A stretch of DNA of 64,000 bases from Malania oleifera (GCF_029873635.1 NC_080422.1:1158001-1222000); one strand, 5' to 3'. Counted from the first letter of the stretch, positions 33,925-45,292 are shown. Notes: generated by a model from the letters alone, not told the origin. Made by a program: numbers and translations.

Positions 33925-36303
33925 TGTAATGACCCGGAAATTAAAAACTATAAAATAATTAGGAAGTATAATAAATAAAATGGATTAATGGATGATAAGG
34001 AAAAAAGGAAAGAAATTAGAGGAGGGATAGCTGGCCTCGTCGACAAATGTTCTGTCCTCGTCGATGAGTGTCTTTCTAGAGATCGTCGACTAATTCTGTT
34101 TCTCATCAACGAAAGAATCCCGAGAGAGTACATTTTGAACTCTAAATTTCATTAAAGAATGTATCTTCTCGCCGACGAAGTCTCTTTAGTGGTTCGTCAA
34201 CAAACCCACGTGTCTCGTCGATGAATCCACGTGACAACAGCGTCTATAAAAAGATCCAAGGTTGCTTCCATGCAAAGAAAACAAGTTTTCTTCGTTTCTC
34301 TCTCTAGGAAATTGTTTTCTCTCTCTTCTCTCTTCAAATCTGGCCTAGATTCAGTTCAAATCACTGAACGGTAGCCGCTATGGTGTTCTAGGGAGGATTC
34401 TCTACACATCTACTTGATCAGTTTCTTAAACTAGGCTTTTTGGGGAATGCTCCTAAGTTGAGGTAAGGGCTAGATTTCTTTGTTTTGGGGGTTTTAAATA
34501 CTTATTTGAGGTTTATAAGTTGAGGAAATGCTGAAATAATGAGTTATTTGGGGTTTATCTGATTTAAACAAGGGTTTTGATTCAGGGTCCAAGTAAACGC
34601 CGCAGGTATCGGTTCGGGGATTCTGCCGGCATAGTTCAGAAGTCAGGTAAGGGGAAATTGTATATTAAATCAGATTTTATAAAATTAAAGGTAATAAATT
34701 ATATTATATTTATGTATATGTTTTGGTGTCAATTATTAAAATTCTAACCATGTAAATTATGTTTTCTGAGCCTAGGACCATTTATTTAATTATGTACATG
34801 TGCAAATGAACTGATAAAAGTGAAAGGTATTTTTGGGAAATTATGTAAGAAATGGAAATTATATTTTCAGAATTAAAATGCTTAATTTGGGTTGGCTTAT
34901 TTCACAAGGACTATGTATGAATTTTACTACTAAATTGTGTAGCATGAGTAAATGTAAGTTCTGTGCAAATATATGTTAAATGTATGAGATGCAGGCTAAG
35001 AAAGTAATGCATAAGAATGAAATATGATATGAACCATGATACTTGTGTATGTTAATGCAACCGTGTAAATGTAAGACAGCTGAAAAGAGTCGTGTTAGTA
35101 GATTTTAGCGCATATCTAAATCACTGATGACAGCTAAAAGGAGCCGTGTTAGCAGATTTTAGCTCATTTCTATGTGGACTAATTGATAACGGCTAAATAC
35201 CAGCTGTTGTACGAATGAATGAAATGAAAATGGAATGAAATCGCAATGAAATGGCAATGGAATGAAATGTAAAATGTGAACGATGAAAATGGGAAAGAGT
35301 CACTTAAAGTGAAATGTAATGAAATGTTAAAGTTATAAACACGAACAGATGTGAATGATTGAATAATGATAGAAAGAATAATGTATTATGATATTAGAAG
35401 TATCTATGTACGTAGAACATGTTACGATTAGGCGAGGCGTACTCTTCGCCTCAGGGCTTGCTGAGAAAGGTGAGTGTGCTAGTAACTTCTGATGTGGCAG
35501 TAGCTGCATAACATACTAGGGTAGAGGGAACCTACTTGTATGAGCGGGTAGATTTCCCTATTCTTGGGGCCATCACTGGGAAACCTTTGTTGAACTGTGT
35601 AAGTACGAGATCAATTTAATACTTGAAGGCTTACTGAGTAAGGTGAGTGCCCTGGTATGCTTCAATAGCGACCCTAGGGTTGCCTAAGTATCAGAGCAGA
35701 GGGGGTGCTACTTGTATGGGCGGGTAATCACCTCTATCTTCAGGTAATCTCGTGGGTTAAATCTTTTGCATGTGATTGATTAGGTTCAGATAATGGTTTC
35801 AGTGTTTATAATAATGTTTTGCAAATGTTATTAAAATGATATTTATAAATTTCATGTTAGTCATACGCTGTTTTTAATATATTGTTTTTTCCCTTACTAA
35901 GATGTGTCTCACCTGAATATGATTATTTCTTTTTCAGGACATCCTCGAGGTCGGGCTTAGAGAGCTCGAGAGTTTTTAGAATTTTTTAGGATTATAAAGA
36001 TAGAAGGGTATATTTTTTATAATATTTTGGGAATGTAAATATTTTATGTTTTATGTTTTTATGTTTTAAGTCTGTTGAGAATGGAATGATTGTGAATACT
36101 GAAATGTTTTGGAGATATGTGTATATATGGAAATGCAGGTGATGAATGGATAATATGAATTGTAGATAGGAAATAGTAGACTATGGTATTATACATATGG
36201 AGATTATGTTTATGTTTTCATCTGTGTATCTATTTATTTATGGATTATCAGGATTTCTCAGGTATAACGCACCGAACCGAGTTTAAGGGTTCGGGGCGTT
36301 ACA
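33925..36303 (+). mobile_element. element D, 5' LTR
   Basis: 2,379 bp, starts TGTAATGACCC and ends GGGGCGTTACA. Parts in order: TCGTCGACGAA-like array with TATA (34036-34251), CT-rich leader (34298-34335), donor TTGAGGTAAGGGC (34459), acceptor TTGATTCAGGGTCC (about 34580), donor AGTCAGGTAAGGGG (34642), diverged internal repeats (35080-35300), hairpin region CCCTTACTAAGATGTGTCTC (35891-35910) and acceptor TTTTTCAGGACATCC (about 35931). It lacks the CATGAC stem-loop block of the other families. The primer-binding site follows at 36304. Confidence 0.88.
34036..34251 (+). promoter_or_regulatory. U3 palindrome array and TATA box of D 5' LTR
   Basis: Seven or so CTCGTCGACGAA-like sites, several with C-to-T or G-to-A changes, precede TCTATAAAAAG near 34243. 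Confidence 0.65.
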
Positions 36304-36704
36304 TTTTGGTATCAGAGCAATGATTTTGGGATTATACTTTGAGAATTTAGGAAATGATTTATACCAGTGTATAGGAATGAGTTAGGATGAAAATAGGAGA
36401 TGGGTAGGTTAGGTGTTGAGAAGTAAGAATGGTATAGGAAAGTATAGGATTTTGTCTTACAGCTTGGAGGTAGAAATCCCTTGACAGATTTCTGTGATTT
36501 TCTGATTCAGTCGATGGTTTCAAAAAACCATGGTAAATCCATCGACGGTAATGTTTCTTAGTCGTGAGATTGGTCCTTATATGGAGATTTTGGATTTTTA
36601 TTGGATTTAATTTAATGATTATGTTGTTTGAGGTTATGATATGAAATTTCGAGGATAAAGAGTTAGTGAAATTTCAAGGACGAAGTTTCTTAAGGAGGGG
36701 AGAA
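36304..36704 (+). mobile_element. element D interior: 401-bp non-coding core with PBS and PPT
   Basis: It starts TTTTGGTATCAGAGCAATG (primer-binding site) and ends CTTAAGGAGGGGAGAA (polypurine tract), with a GAGGATAAAGAG/AAGGACGAAGTTT phrase before it as in Gy1. A leader segment CTTGGAGGTAGAAATCCC with TCCATCGACGG further on resembles the Gy1 and H leaders. No gag or pol is present. D is thus a non-autonomous derivative that keeps only the signals used in cis, probably moved by a Gy1-like element. Confidence 0.88.
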
Positions 36705-36819
36705 TGTAATGACCCGAAAATTAAAAACTATAAAATAGTTAGGAAGTATAATAATAATAAAAAAAAGGATTAATGGATGATAAGGGAAAAAGGAAAGAAA
36801 TTAGAGGAGGGATAGCAGG

Positions 36820-37036
36820 CCTCGTCGACGAATGTCCTGTCTTCGTCGACGAGTGTCCTTCTAGAGATCGTCGACGAATTCTATTTCTCGTCGATGAAGG
36901 AATCTCGAGAGGGTACATTTTGAAGTCTGAATTTCATTGACGAATGTATCTTCTTGTCGACGAAGTCTCTTCAGTGGTTCGTCAACGATCCCACGTGTCT
37001 CGTCGACAAATCCACGTGGCAGCAGCGTCTATAAAA
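36820..37036 (+). promoter_or_regulatory. U3 palindrome array and TATA box of D 3' LTR
   Basis: CTCGTCGACGAA-like sites in the same order as in the 5' LTR, with fewer damaged CG positions, precede TCTATAAAAAG near 37028. Confidence 0.65.
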
Positions 37037-37209
37037 AGATCCCAGGTTGCTTCCATGCAAAGAAAACAAGTTTTCTTTGTTTCTCTCTCTAGGAAATCAT
37101 TTTCTCTCTTCAGATCCGCCTCGGATTCAGCCCAAATCGCTGAATGGAAGCTGCTACGGTGTTCTAGGGAGGATTCTCTACATGTAATAGCCTGGAAAAT
37201 TTTACACAG

Positions 37210-37396
37210 GGCCTCGTCGATGAACACAGGGAGTTCGTCGACGAGGGCATAAGGAGGCCTCGTCGACGAGAAGATACCGAGAAAGGATTAAGGATGATAG
37301 AAACTCATCAACGAGGGTACAGGTTCGTCGACAAAATTTTTACAGGACTCGCCGACAAGGTGACGTGTCTCGTTGACGAATACGGCCCTATAAATA
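37210..37396 (+). promoter_or_regulatory. U3 palindrome array and TATA box of LTR E
   Basis: Sites such as GTTCGTCGACGAG and CCTCGTCGACGAG occur about six times before CCCTATAAATAG near 37388. Confidence 0.65.
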
Positions 37397-37919
37397 GTGA
37401 AAACCCGAATTTTTCAAAAGAATTCTGGCACAAAAGGCTATTTCTCTCTCTAAAAACGCCTCTCCCTCCTTATTTCTTCGATCCTGGTCCCATTTCTCAC
37501 CGGATTGAAGATCTGAGGCCACCACAACGCTCCTAGCGAAGTTCTCTGCAAATTTGCTGGAGCTGATTGTGGGAGAAGTTGATTTGGAATTCATCCCAAA
37601 TCCAGGGTAAGGTATTTTATTCAGATTATGCCTTCATAGTTATAAGAAATATTGTAGGTAAGAAAATACTGATGTTTTGTTCTGGGGGATGTTGTTTTCA
37701 GGGTGTTGAGTGGAAAACCCTACGGGTGTAGGGCTAGAGTTCAGTGAGAGGTTTTTCAGATTTAAGGTAAGGAAAATATGCTATGCTAGGAATTTTTATA
37801 ATGTTATTAGAGATTTTACACATATGTATATACCAGCTTATTACCCAGTTTTACAGAATATGAGTTTTAAATGCTTGTGTGGTTTTAGTAGATATTTATA
37901 TGATGAAGAACTTATATAG

Positions 37920-38250
37920 TTTTACAATGTATCATACTATACTGAATATACAGATATAGACAGTATATTACAAATATTTATCAAGAACAGTATATTACAG
38001 TTTTACTTAGATCAGTATGTTATAGTTTTATACAGATCAGTATATCAAAGATATTTATCCAGAATAATATATAACAGTTTTACTTATATCAGTATATTAT
38101 AGCTTTATTCAGAACAATATATACAGTATTTACAGTATGTCATGTTTCCTATTACCATAACATTCAGAGTATACAGACAGAGTATATAGACAGAGTATAC
38201 AGACAGATATACAGAGATAGCATCAAGATGCTACAGATACATAATATAGA
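37920..38250 (+). repeat. minisatellite-like repeats in LTR E
   Basis: Imperfect repeats of ATCAGTATATTACAGTTTTA-like and AGAGTATACAGACAG-like units, in the relative place where the other LTRs have their own minisatellites. Confidence 0.7.
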
Positions 38251-40922
38251 GATTACAGTATTTACAGTACAAAAGATAGTGTTATGGTAATTTTGGAAAC
38301 ATGATGAAAATAGTAAAAAGAGTATATATGTATATATATGATATCAGATCCCTGTGAAAAGATTACAGACAGACATAGTATAGATACAGAATACAGAGCA
38401 CGGTACCGTTGCTATATACAAATAAAATACAACCACATATCGCAGATAGTGTGTGGGTACCGTCAACTGTGCTCAGAGAGTATGCAGCTCCCCAGTTCGC
38501 TGGGTTGAGGGGGCCGATTTGACGAGGTAGCAGCCAGTCCTGAGCCTAAGAGAGTATGCAGTTTGGCCGGACTGAGATAGTGTAGAGTATATTGACTTAT
38601 CTGGAGGGCCGACCAGATTAAGTCCTGCCTACGGGCCATACAACCCTGTCATGAGGGGTCAAATCATGACATACAAAGTTCCAGGGATAAAGAGCACAGT
38701 TATGTATACCTATACAGTTTTACAGCTCTTGTTGTATATAGTATGATATTAGCAATATGAATGATAGAAAGTTCAGATGATACATATATTTTAAACTACT
38801 ATACATGTGAAATATGTATTTTTATAAATTTACCAGATCATGCAGTTTTACGTACTATTATTATAGTTTTATGACTCGGTCGTCACACACTAGTAATAGC
38901 ATATTTCCACTTACTGAGCATCGTCTCACCCCATTACTTTATCATTTTTCAGGTGAGCCAGGTAGGTGAGCAGTTCAGGCTCGTGGATAGGGAGTTTATT
39001 TGATTACCTTGGTTGTAGGGTCAGTTTTTGACAGAATTTTTGTATTTTTGGGGTAGATGATACTCGAGAAAATTATTTTTTATGGCTATGGTCTGTATAT
39101 ACTGGATTCGGATATTGTATAGTATATATGGTTATATGATTTATGTTTCCGCTACATAGGTATGAATATTGTATACAAGATTACCCCGGTGCCTGCTAAG
39201 ACCCAAGTTTCATAGCAAAGGGTATCAGAACAGTTAATATATATATAAAATGGTGATGATGATGTAAATTTTGAGGATGTTACACTACACATCTAGCAGA
39301 TCAGTTTTTTAAACTAGGCTTTTTGGGGAATGCTCCTAAGTTGAGGTAAGGGCTAGATTTCTTAGTTTTTGGGGTTTTAAATACTTATTTGAGGTTTATA
39401 AGTTGAGGAAATACTGAAATGATGAGTTATTTGGGGTTTATCTGATTTAAAATAGGGTTTTGATTCAGGGTCCAAGTAAACACAGCCGATATCGGTTCAG
39501 GGATTTTGCCAGCGTAGTTCAGGAGTCAGGTAAGGGATAATTGTATATTAAATCATATTTTATGAAATTAAAGGTAATAAATTATGTTATATTTATGTAT
39601 ATGTTTTGGTGTGGATTATTAAAATGTCAATCATGTAAATTATGTTTTCTGAGCCTAGGACCATTTATTTAGTTATGTATATGTGGAAATGAACTAATGA
39701 AAGTGAAAGGTATTTTTCATAAATTATGTAAGAAATGGAAACTATATTTTCAGTATTTAAATGCTAAATGTGGGTTGACTTATTTTACAAGGAATATGTA
39801 TGAATTTTACTACTAAATTGTGTTGTATGAGTAAATGTAAGTTCTATGCAACTATATGTTAAATGTATGAGATGTAGGCTAAGAAAATAATGCATAAGAA
39901 TGAAATATGATATGAACCATGCTGCTTGTGTATGTTAATGCAACCATGTAAATGTAAGACAGTTGAAAAGAGCCGTGATAGCAGATTATAGCGCATATCT
40001 ATGTGGACTAACTGATGACAGATAAAAGGAGCTGTGTTAGAAGATTCTAGCTCATTTCTTTGTGGACTAACTGATGATGGCTAAAGATCAGCTATAGTAC
40101 GAATAAATGAAATGAAAATGGAATGAAATCACAATGAAATGACAATGGAATGAAATGTAAAATGTAAACGATGAAAATGGGAAAGAGTCACTTAAAGTGA
40201 AATATAATGAAATGTTAAAGTTATGAACACGAACAGATGTGAATAATTGAATAATGATAGAAAGAATAATGTATTATGATGTTAGAAGTATCTATGTACG
40301 TAGAACATGTTACGATTGGGCAAGGCATACTCTTCGCCTGAGGGCTTGCTAAGAAAGGTGAGTGCGCTAGTAACTTCTGATATGGCAGTAGCTACATAAC
40401 GTACTAAGGTAGAGGGAACCTACCTGCATGGGCAAGTATATTTCCCTATCCTTGGGGCCATGGCTAGGAAACCTTTGTTGAAATGTGTGAATACGAGATC
40501 AATTTAATACTTGAAGACTTACTGAGTAAAGTGAGTGCCTTGATATGCTTCAGTAGTGGCCCTAGGGTTGCCTAAGTATCAAAGCAGAGGGGTGCTACTT
40601 GTATGGGCGGGTAATCACCCCTATCTTCAGGTAATCTCGTGTGTTAAATCTTTTGCATGTGATTGATTAGGTTCAGATAATGGTTTCAGTGCTTATGATA
40701 ATGGTTTGCAAATGTTATTAAAATCATATTTATAAATCTCATGTTAGCCACACGCTGTTTTTAATATATTGTTTATTCCCTTACTGAGACGTGTCTCACC
40801 CGAATATGATTATTTCTTTTTCAAGACATCCTTGAGGTCAGGCTTAGAGAGTTTGAGGGTTTTTAGCATTTTTTAGGATTATAAAGAGAAAGGGTATATT
40901 TTTTATATTATTTTGGGAATGT

Positions 40923-41894
40923 TAGAAAATTCAAAATGAAAAGAGTTATACTGTCACTAAAATCTGAAGTGATAGGGGTAGAGAATTTAAAAATCAAAGC
41001 ATAGAAGACTACTGTAATTCATTAGGAATTGCTCATAATTTTTCGGCTCCTAAAATATCATAGCAAAATGGTGTAGTTGAAAGGAAGAATAGGTCTATAC
41101 AAGAAATTGTAAGAACTATGCTTAGCGAACATAAACTACCTAAGTACTTCTGGGCTGAGGCAGTAAATACCGCCTGCTATGTTCTAAATATAGTTTTGAT
41201 TAGACCATCTCTTAATAAGACTCCGTACGAATTATGGAATGACCATAGACCAAACATATCATATTTTCATGTCTTTGACTGTAAATGTTTTGTGCTTATA
41301 GATAATGAACATTTAGGGAAGTTTGATGTAAAATCTGATGAAGGTATCTTCCTAGGGTGTGCCTTAGATTGTAAAGCCTTCAGAGTATACAACAAACGAA
41401 CATTAATCGTTATAGAATCCATTCATGTAGTGTTCGATGAGTCAAATCCCTTCTCAAAAAGGACTGGTGAAGATGAAATTGAAATAAATCAGGAATTTGA
41501 AAAACTATCCATTAAAGATGATTCAGGAAAGAAAAATGAAATTAAGGAACCATCTGCTAAAACTAATCAAATTGAAAATGAGGTTAATGAACCATCTAGA
41601 GAATGGAAGTACATAAAGAATCATCCCATTGATCAAATAATAGGTGACCCATTACGTGGAGTAGCCACACGATTCTCACTTAGAAATATGATTAGTCATT
41701 TTGCCTTTCTATCTCAAGAAAAACTTAAGAATGTGAGTAAAACAATTGAAGATGAATCGTGGGTGTTATCCATGCAAGAAGAGTTAAACAAATTTGAGAG
41801 AAACAAAGTATGGACATTAGTTCCTAGACCTGAGGATAAGACAATTATTGGAACAAAATGGATATATAAGAACAAGAAAGATGAACATGGGATG
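40923..41894 (+). pseudogene. Sirevirus element 2: integrase end and start of RT
   Basis: The sequence starts in mid-integrase. Key segments are SAPKIS then QNGVVERKNRSIQEIVRTML, LPKYFWAEAVNTACYVLN, SLNKTPYELWNDHRPNISYF, KFDVKSDEGIFLGCALD and VHVVFDESNPF-like sequence. The linker is acidic, and RT starts with DESWVLSMQEELNKFERNKVW and GTKWIYKNKKDEHGM. Two early stops are present (41064 region and near 40964). The frame is then interrupted by solo LTR F at 41895. The clade is inferred from the sequence and the 3' multi-polypurine layout. The 5' LTR and gag are absent. Confidence 0.9.
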
Positions 41895-43422
41895 TGTAAC
41901 GTCCCTCAATTTCTTAACATAAATTATCACATAATAAATAAAATGGTCAACCCGAACCCATGGGTAGCGGGGACGCCTGTCAAACACAGCAGAAAACCTA
42001 GTAGCAATAAACATAAAATCTCAAACATCCAATCATAAAACATAATACCAGAGCTTTCTATAACATCAAAATACTGTTATGATATAAAACCTCCAAAAGT
42101 CAAAATAACACTAAGATTAAATAACAAAAACTCCCAATAATAGTTCAATGCTTACCTTTCTAGTAGGGAAGCTCTAATCACTCAATGGCGGCTCTAGCCC
42201 GCCGGTCTCACTGGATTTCCTGAAAATCATTTAATGTTCGGGGTGAGACACTTCTCAGTAAGGGAAAATAAACTAAATACAGTTGTGTGGCAACATGAAT
42301 ATTTAATGCATTTATACGTATATAGTACATTTCATAAATCTATAAACATCATCATATCATACTGGGTAATCATATATTTTCACATCTGTTAATAAATCAT
42401 AACATACATAATGTAACGACCTGCTCCTTTTTCACATATATATACATATATATATTTTTATATAAATTATCACATCTTACATTCCAGCTCAGCAGGTCAC
42501 AATCCACCTAGGCCCGTGGGCACCAGGGATATATCAAAGCATCAAGCAGAAGCCCTAGCAGCAGAAAATATACAAACATGTACATCTCAATACCATATAC
42601 CACAATATACCAGAGTTACTACAATCACTGTATTTTCATATATACATCCCAAAAATAAAACCTAGGGACATTTCCCACAAAATCTAACTGTCCCTACAAA
42701 ACTTACCCTTCAAAAAGGGTAAATAGACCGTACTGTATCAGCGGGGCTTTTCCTGCTCTCCTATCCGGGGCTCCTGAAAAGTTAATAAGATTTAGGGGTG
42801 AGACACCTCTCAGTAAGGGAAATAAACTAATACCAGTGTGTGGCAACATGAGTATTCTGTGTTCTACATATACCATACATAATATATTCAATACTGTTTA
42901 TCAAATCTGGGAAAACATATGCATATCAAAACATGACAGAACATACTGCATTTTCATAAACATTTCTCATCTCACATAATAATAATAATAATAACATAAA
43001 AACAATCCTAGTAGGTTAGCTGGCTGTTGTCATGTATTACCCCCACATGACTGGGTTGTGTGGCCCGAAGGCGGGACCTGACAATGGTTGGCCGACCACT
43101 GCCAAGTCGAACAGTAGTCTGCAGGTCCGATGGGTCTACCCAGACTGGTCCGTACACCAGGGGCGATAACAGCACACTTCTTGAAAATAACCACATCGAC
43201 CATCCAATCTCACACCACTCCGTACAGTGGCGTTAACACAGATATCATGATCACGAGGACCATGGACACATAGCAACGGTACCGTGTAAGTGCTAGCCTA
43301 GACCAAGCCAACCAGGTTCTGATATCATATACATATACTAAAACCGTGATACATAAATATCTCATATCATTTATTTTCACATCAATCATATCATTTCACA
43401 TATATACGTGTAACATGAAAAT

Positions 43423-43672
43423 CATCGGCCCGTACGCCGGTATTACACATTTTAACATAGCACGGCCCGTACGCCGGTAAATCACATAACACAGCCCGTA
43501 CGCTGGCAAACCACATAGCACGGCCCGTACGCCGACAAATCACATAGCACAGCCCGTACGCTGGCAAATCACATAGCACGGTCCGTACGCCGGCAAATCT
43601 CAACCACATAGCACGGCCCATACGCCGGAAAATCACATATACATATAAAAATATCTCGGCCCGTATGCCGGT
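43423..43672 (-). repeat. minisatellite in LTR G
   Basis: About eight units of 25-32 bp around CATAGCACGGCCCGTACGCC. It resembles a CRISPR array only superficially; the unit matches the Gy1 LTR minisatellites. Confidence 0.85.
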
Positions 43673-44479
43673 TTTCCATCATAGAAATCCATATCGTCCC
43701 CATTCCAAAAAAAACAGTATTTCACAACATTTTTATACTCATGCCACACTAAACAAATTTTCTACATATTCAACATATCATCATTTAAATAGTATTTTTC
43801 AAATATAAATCATATATATAAATATATTTATTTTTCCTGAAACCAGATGCTATATATATATACATACATTTTCTTAAAACAAAACTAGCTTAGTTTATCC
43901 CCTTACCTAATTCCTGAAAAACCCCTAAGAAAATCTTCCCCGTACCCACAAGGTTCTCAACTCAACACCCTGAAAATGAAAACTCGCAGAATTAAAGTTT
44001 AGTATTTTCATACGTACAACATTTTTTATAACTACCACTAAGTCAAATTCGACTTAAAAAGTCTTACCTCAACTTAGGGATGATTTCCAACGTTCCCAAT
44101 CAATATCCTGGAACTGAAAATTTTCAGTATTAAAGTTCAGTATTATTACGCGTATATTACTTTCTTCAACTGTCAAAAATCCAAATATTGAATATAAAGC
44201 CTTACCTTGGATTTGGGATGAAATCCAACTTCGTTTTCCTGACGATCCGTTCTGGCAGACTTGTAGAGAACTTCATCAGGAGCGTCGTGGTGGTTTCGAT
44301 TTTTCGATCCGGCGTAAAACTAGCCCAGAATCGAAGAGAGAGAGTCGTAGGAGAGAGAGAAAAGAGAGAGAGAGAGAGCACTTCCAAAAAATATCCAAGT
44401 AAGCTTCTTGAAGAAGCTTTCCACTTTCTATATATATATACCTTTAACCTTTATATTAAATACATATCATAATAACTTA

Positions 44480-44480
<1 letters not shown>

Positions 44481-44531
<51 letters not shown>

Positions 44532-44553
44532 TATATATATACATGCTTCAATA

Positions 44554-44578
<25 letters not shown>
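44481..44578. repeat. (TA)n/(CA)n microsatellites in LTR G
   Basis: Long TA runs flank a short CA run. Simple sequence only. Confidence 0.9.
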
Positions 44579-44584
<6 letters not shown>

Positions 44585-45084
44585 CCTTATCATACTATTC
44601 ATTTTACTTGTTAATTTAATTAATTAATTTTATTTTATTATTTTATTATTATATTTTTTTTTAAATTAAAATTTATTATTATTATTATTATTTTCCAGGT
44701 TACTACACATAAAATCATCTGTTATAATTGTAGTACTGAAAACAAACCTAGGATGAATAGCTAGCTGGTGTCATGTATTACCCCCCATGACGGGTTGTGC
44801 AGCCCGAAGGCAGGACCCGACAATGGCTGGCCGACCACTGCTGAATCAAATATGTCTGTAAGTACGATGAGCCCGCCACACCCTAGTCCGAACTGCCAGG
44901 TGGACGTCCACACTCTACTGAAAGCCACATCGACTATCCATCTCCCATTCCCTCATGGGATGGTTAGCACTAATCTGACGTAGATATCTGATCTACACAT
45001 ATAGCTACGGTACCGAGCCCCTGAACTGAACTAAACTAACATCCTGATAGTGATAACATATAATACATGATCATATATATAACA

Positions 45085-45292
45085 TAATTACGGCCTTATA
45101 CCAAAAATATAGTAATTACGGCCTCGTGCCGAAAACATAAATACATGGCCTTGCGCCAATAACATAAATACAACCTCGTGCCGATAACATAAATACGGCC
45201 TTGTGCCGATAACATAAATACATGGTCTCGCGCCAATAACATAAATACGGCCTCGTGCCGATAACATAAATATATGGCCTCGCGCCAAAATT
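45085..45292 (-). repeat. minisatellite in LTR F
   Basis: About eight units of roughly 25 bp around GGCCTCGTGCCGATAACATA. Its unit is unrelated to that of LTR G but it has the same relative position. The open frames across it are artefacts. Confidence 0.85.

Larger units (their letters stand above)
37183..39284 (+). mobile_element. solo LTR E in element D, TSD CTACA
   Basis: 2,102 bp, starts TGTAATAGCCTGG and ends GGATGTTACA. CTACA flanks it at 37178-37182 and 39285-39289, and the D LTR resumes exactly. Parts: GTCGACGA array with TATA (37210-37396), donor CAGGGTAAGG (37606), acceptor TTTTCAGGGTG and donor AAGGTAAGG around 37700-37770, repeats (37920-38250), CATGA stem-loop (about 38650-38673), hairpin region ACTTACTGAGCATCGTCTCA (38910-38929), acceptor TTTTTCAGGTGAG (about 38947). 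No coding sequence. Confidence 0.92.
36705..40922 (+). mobile_element. element D, 3' LTR, split by solo LTR E and 3'-truncated
   Basis: The parts are 36705-37182 and 39285-40922. They align with the 5' LTR across TATA, leader, splice-like sites, internal repeats (39955-40180), hairpin region CCTTACTGAGACGTGTCTCA (40779-40798) and TTTTTCAAGACATCC (where the 5' LTR has CAG). The sequence stops matching after TTTTGGGAATG at about 40921, about 268 bp short of the expected end, and passes directly into Sirevirus integrase. Confidence 0.88.
42412..44707 (-). mobile_element. solo LTR G nested in LTR F, TSD CATAA
   Basis: 2,296 bp, flanked by CATAA at 42407-42411 and 44708-44712. Plus-strand ends are TGTAACGACC and GGTTACTACA. 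On the minus strand: CT-rich leader (44330-44380), donor-like sites (about 44208, 44069, 43908), minisatellite (43423-43672, the same unit type as Gy1), stem-loop GTCATGT/ACATGAC (43029-43052), hairpin TGAGAGGTGTCTCA (42799-42812) and acceptor CTTTTCAGGAGCCCC (about 42768). Related to but not the same as Gy1. Confidence 0.92.

Noticed and set aside
36944..37252. A 100-codon open frame at the D LTR leader
   Set aside because: It crosses the border of solo LTR E and overlaps the palindrome array and TATA box, so it is chance.
39205..39284. A primer-binding site near the end of LTR E (GGGTATCAGAACAG)
   Set aside because: The CTACA target duplication shows that the insertion ends at 39284, so no interior follows; the match is treated as part of the LTR end or a trace of a deleted interior.
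43423..43672. Regularly spaced palindrome-like repeats resembling a CRISPR array
   Set aside because: The units are contiguous LTR minisatellite repeats, homologous to those in Gy1 at 25300 and 32408, in eukaryotic DNA with no cas genes.
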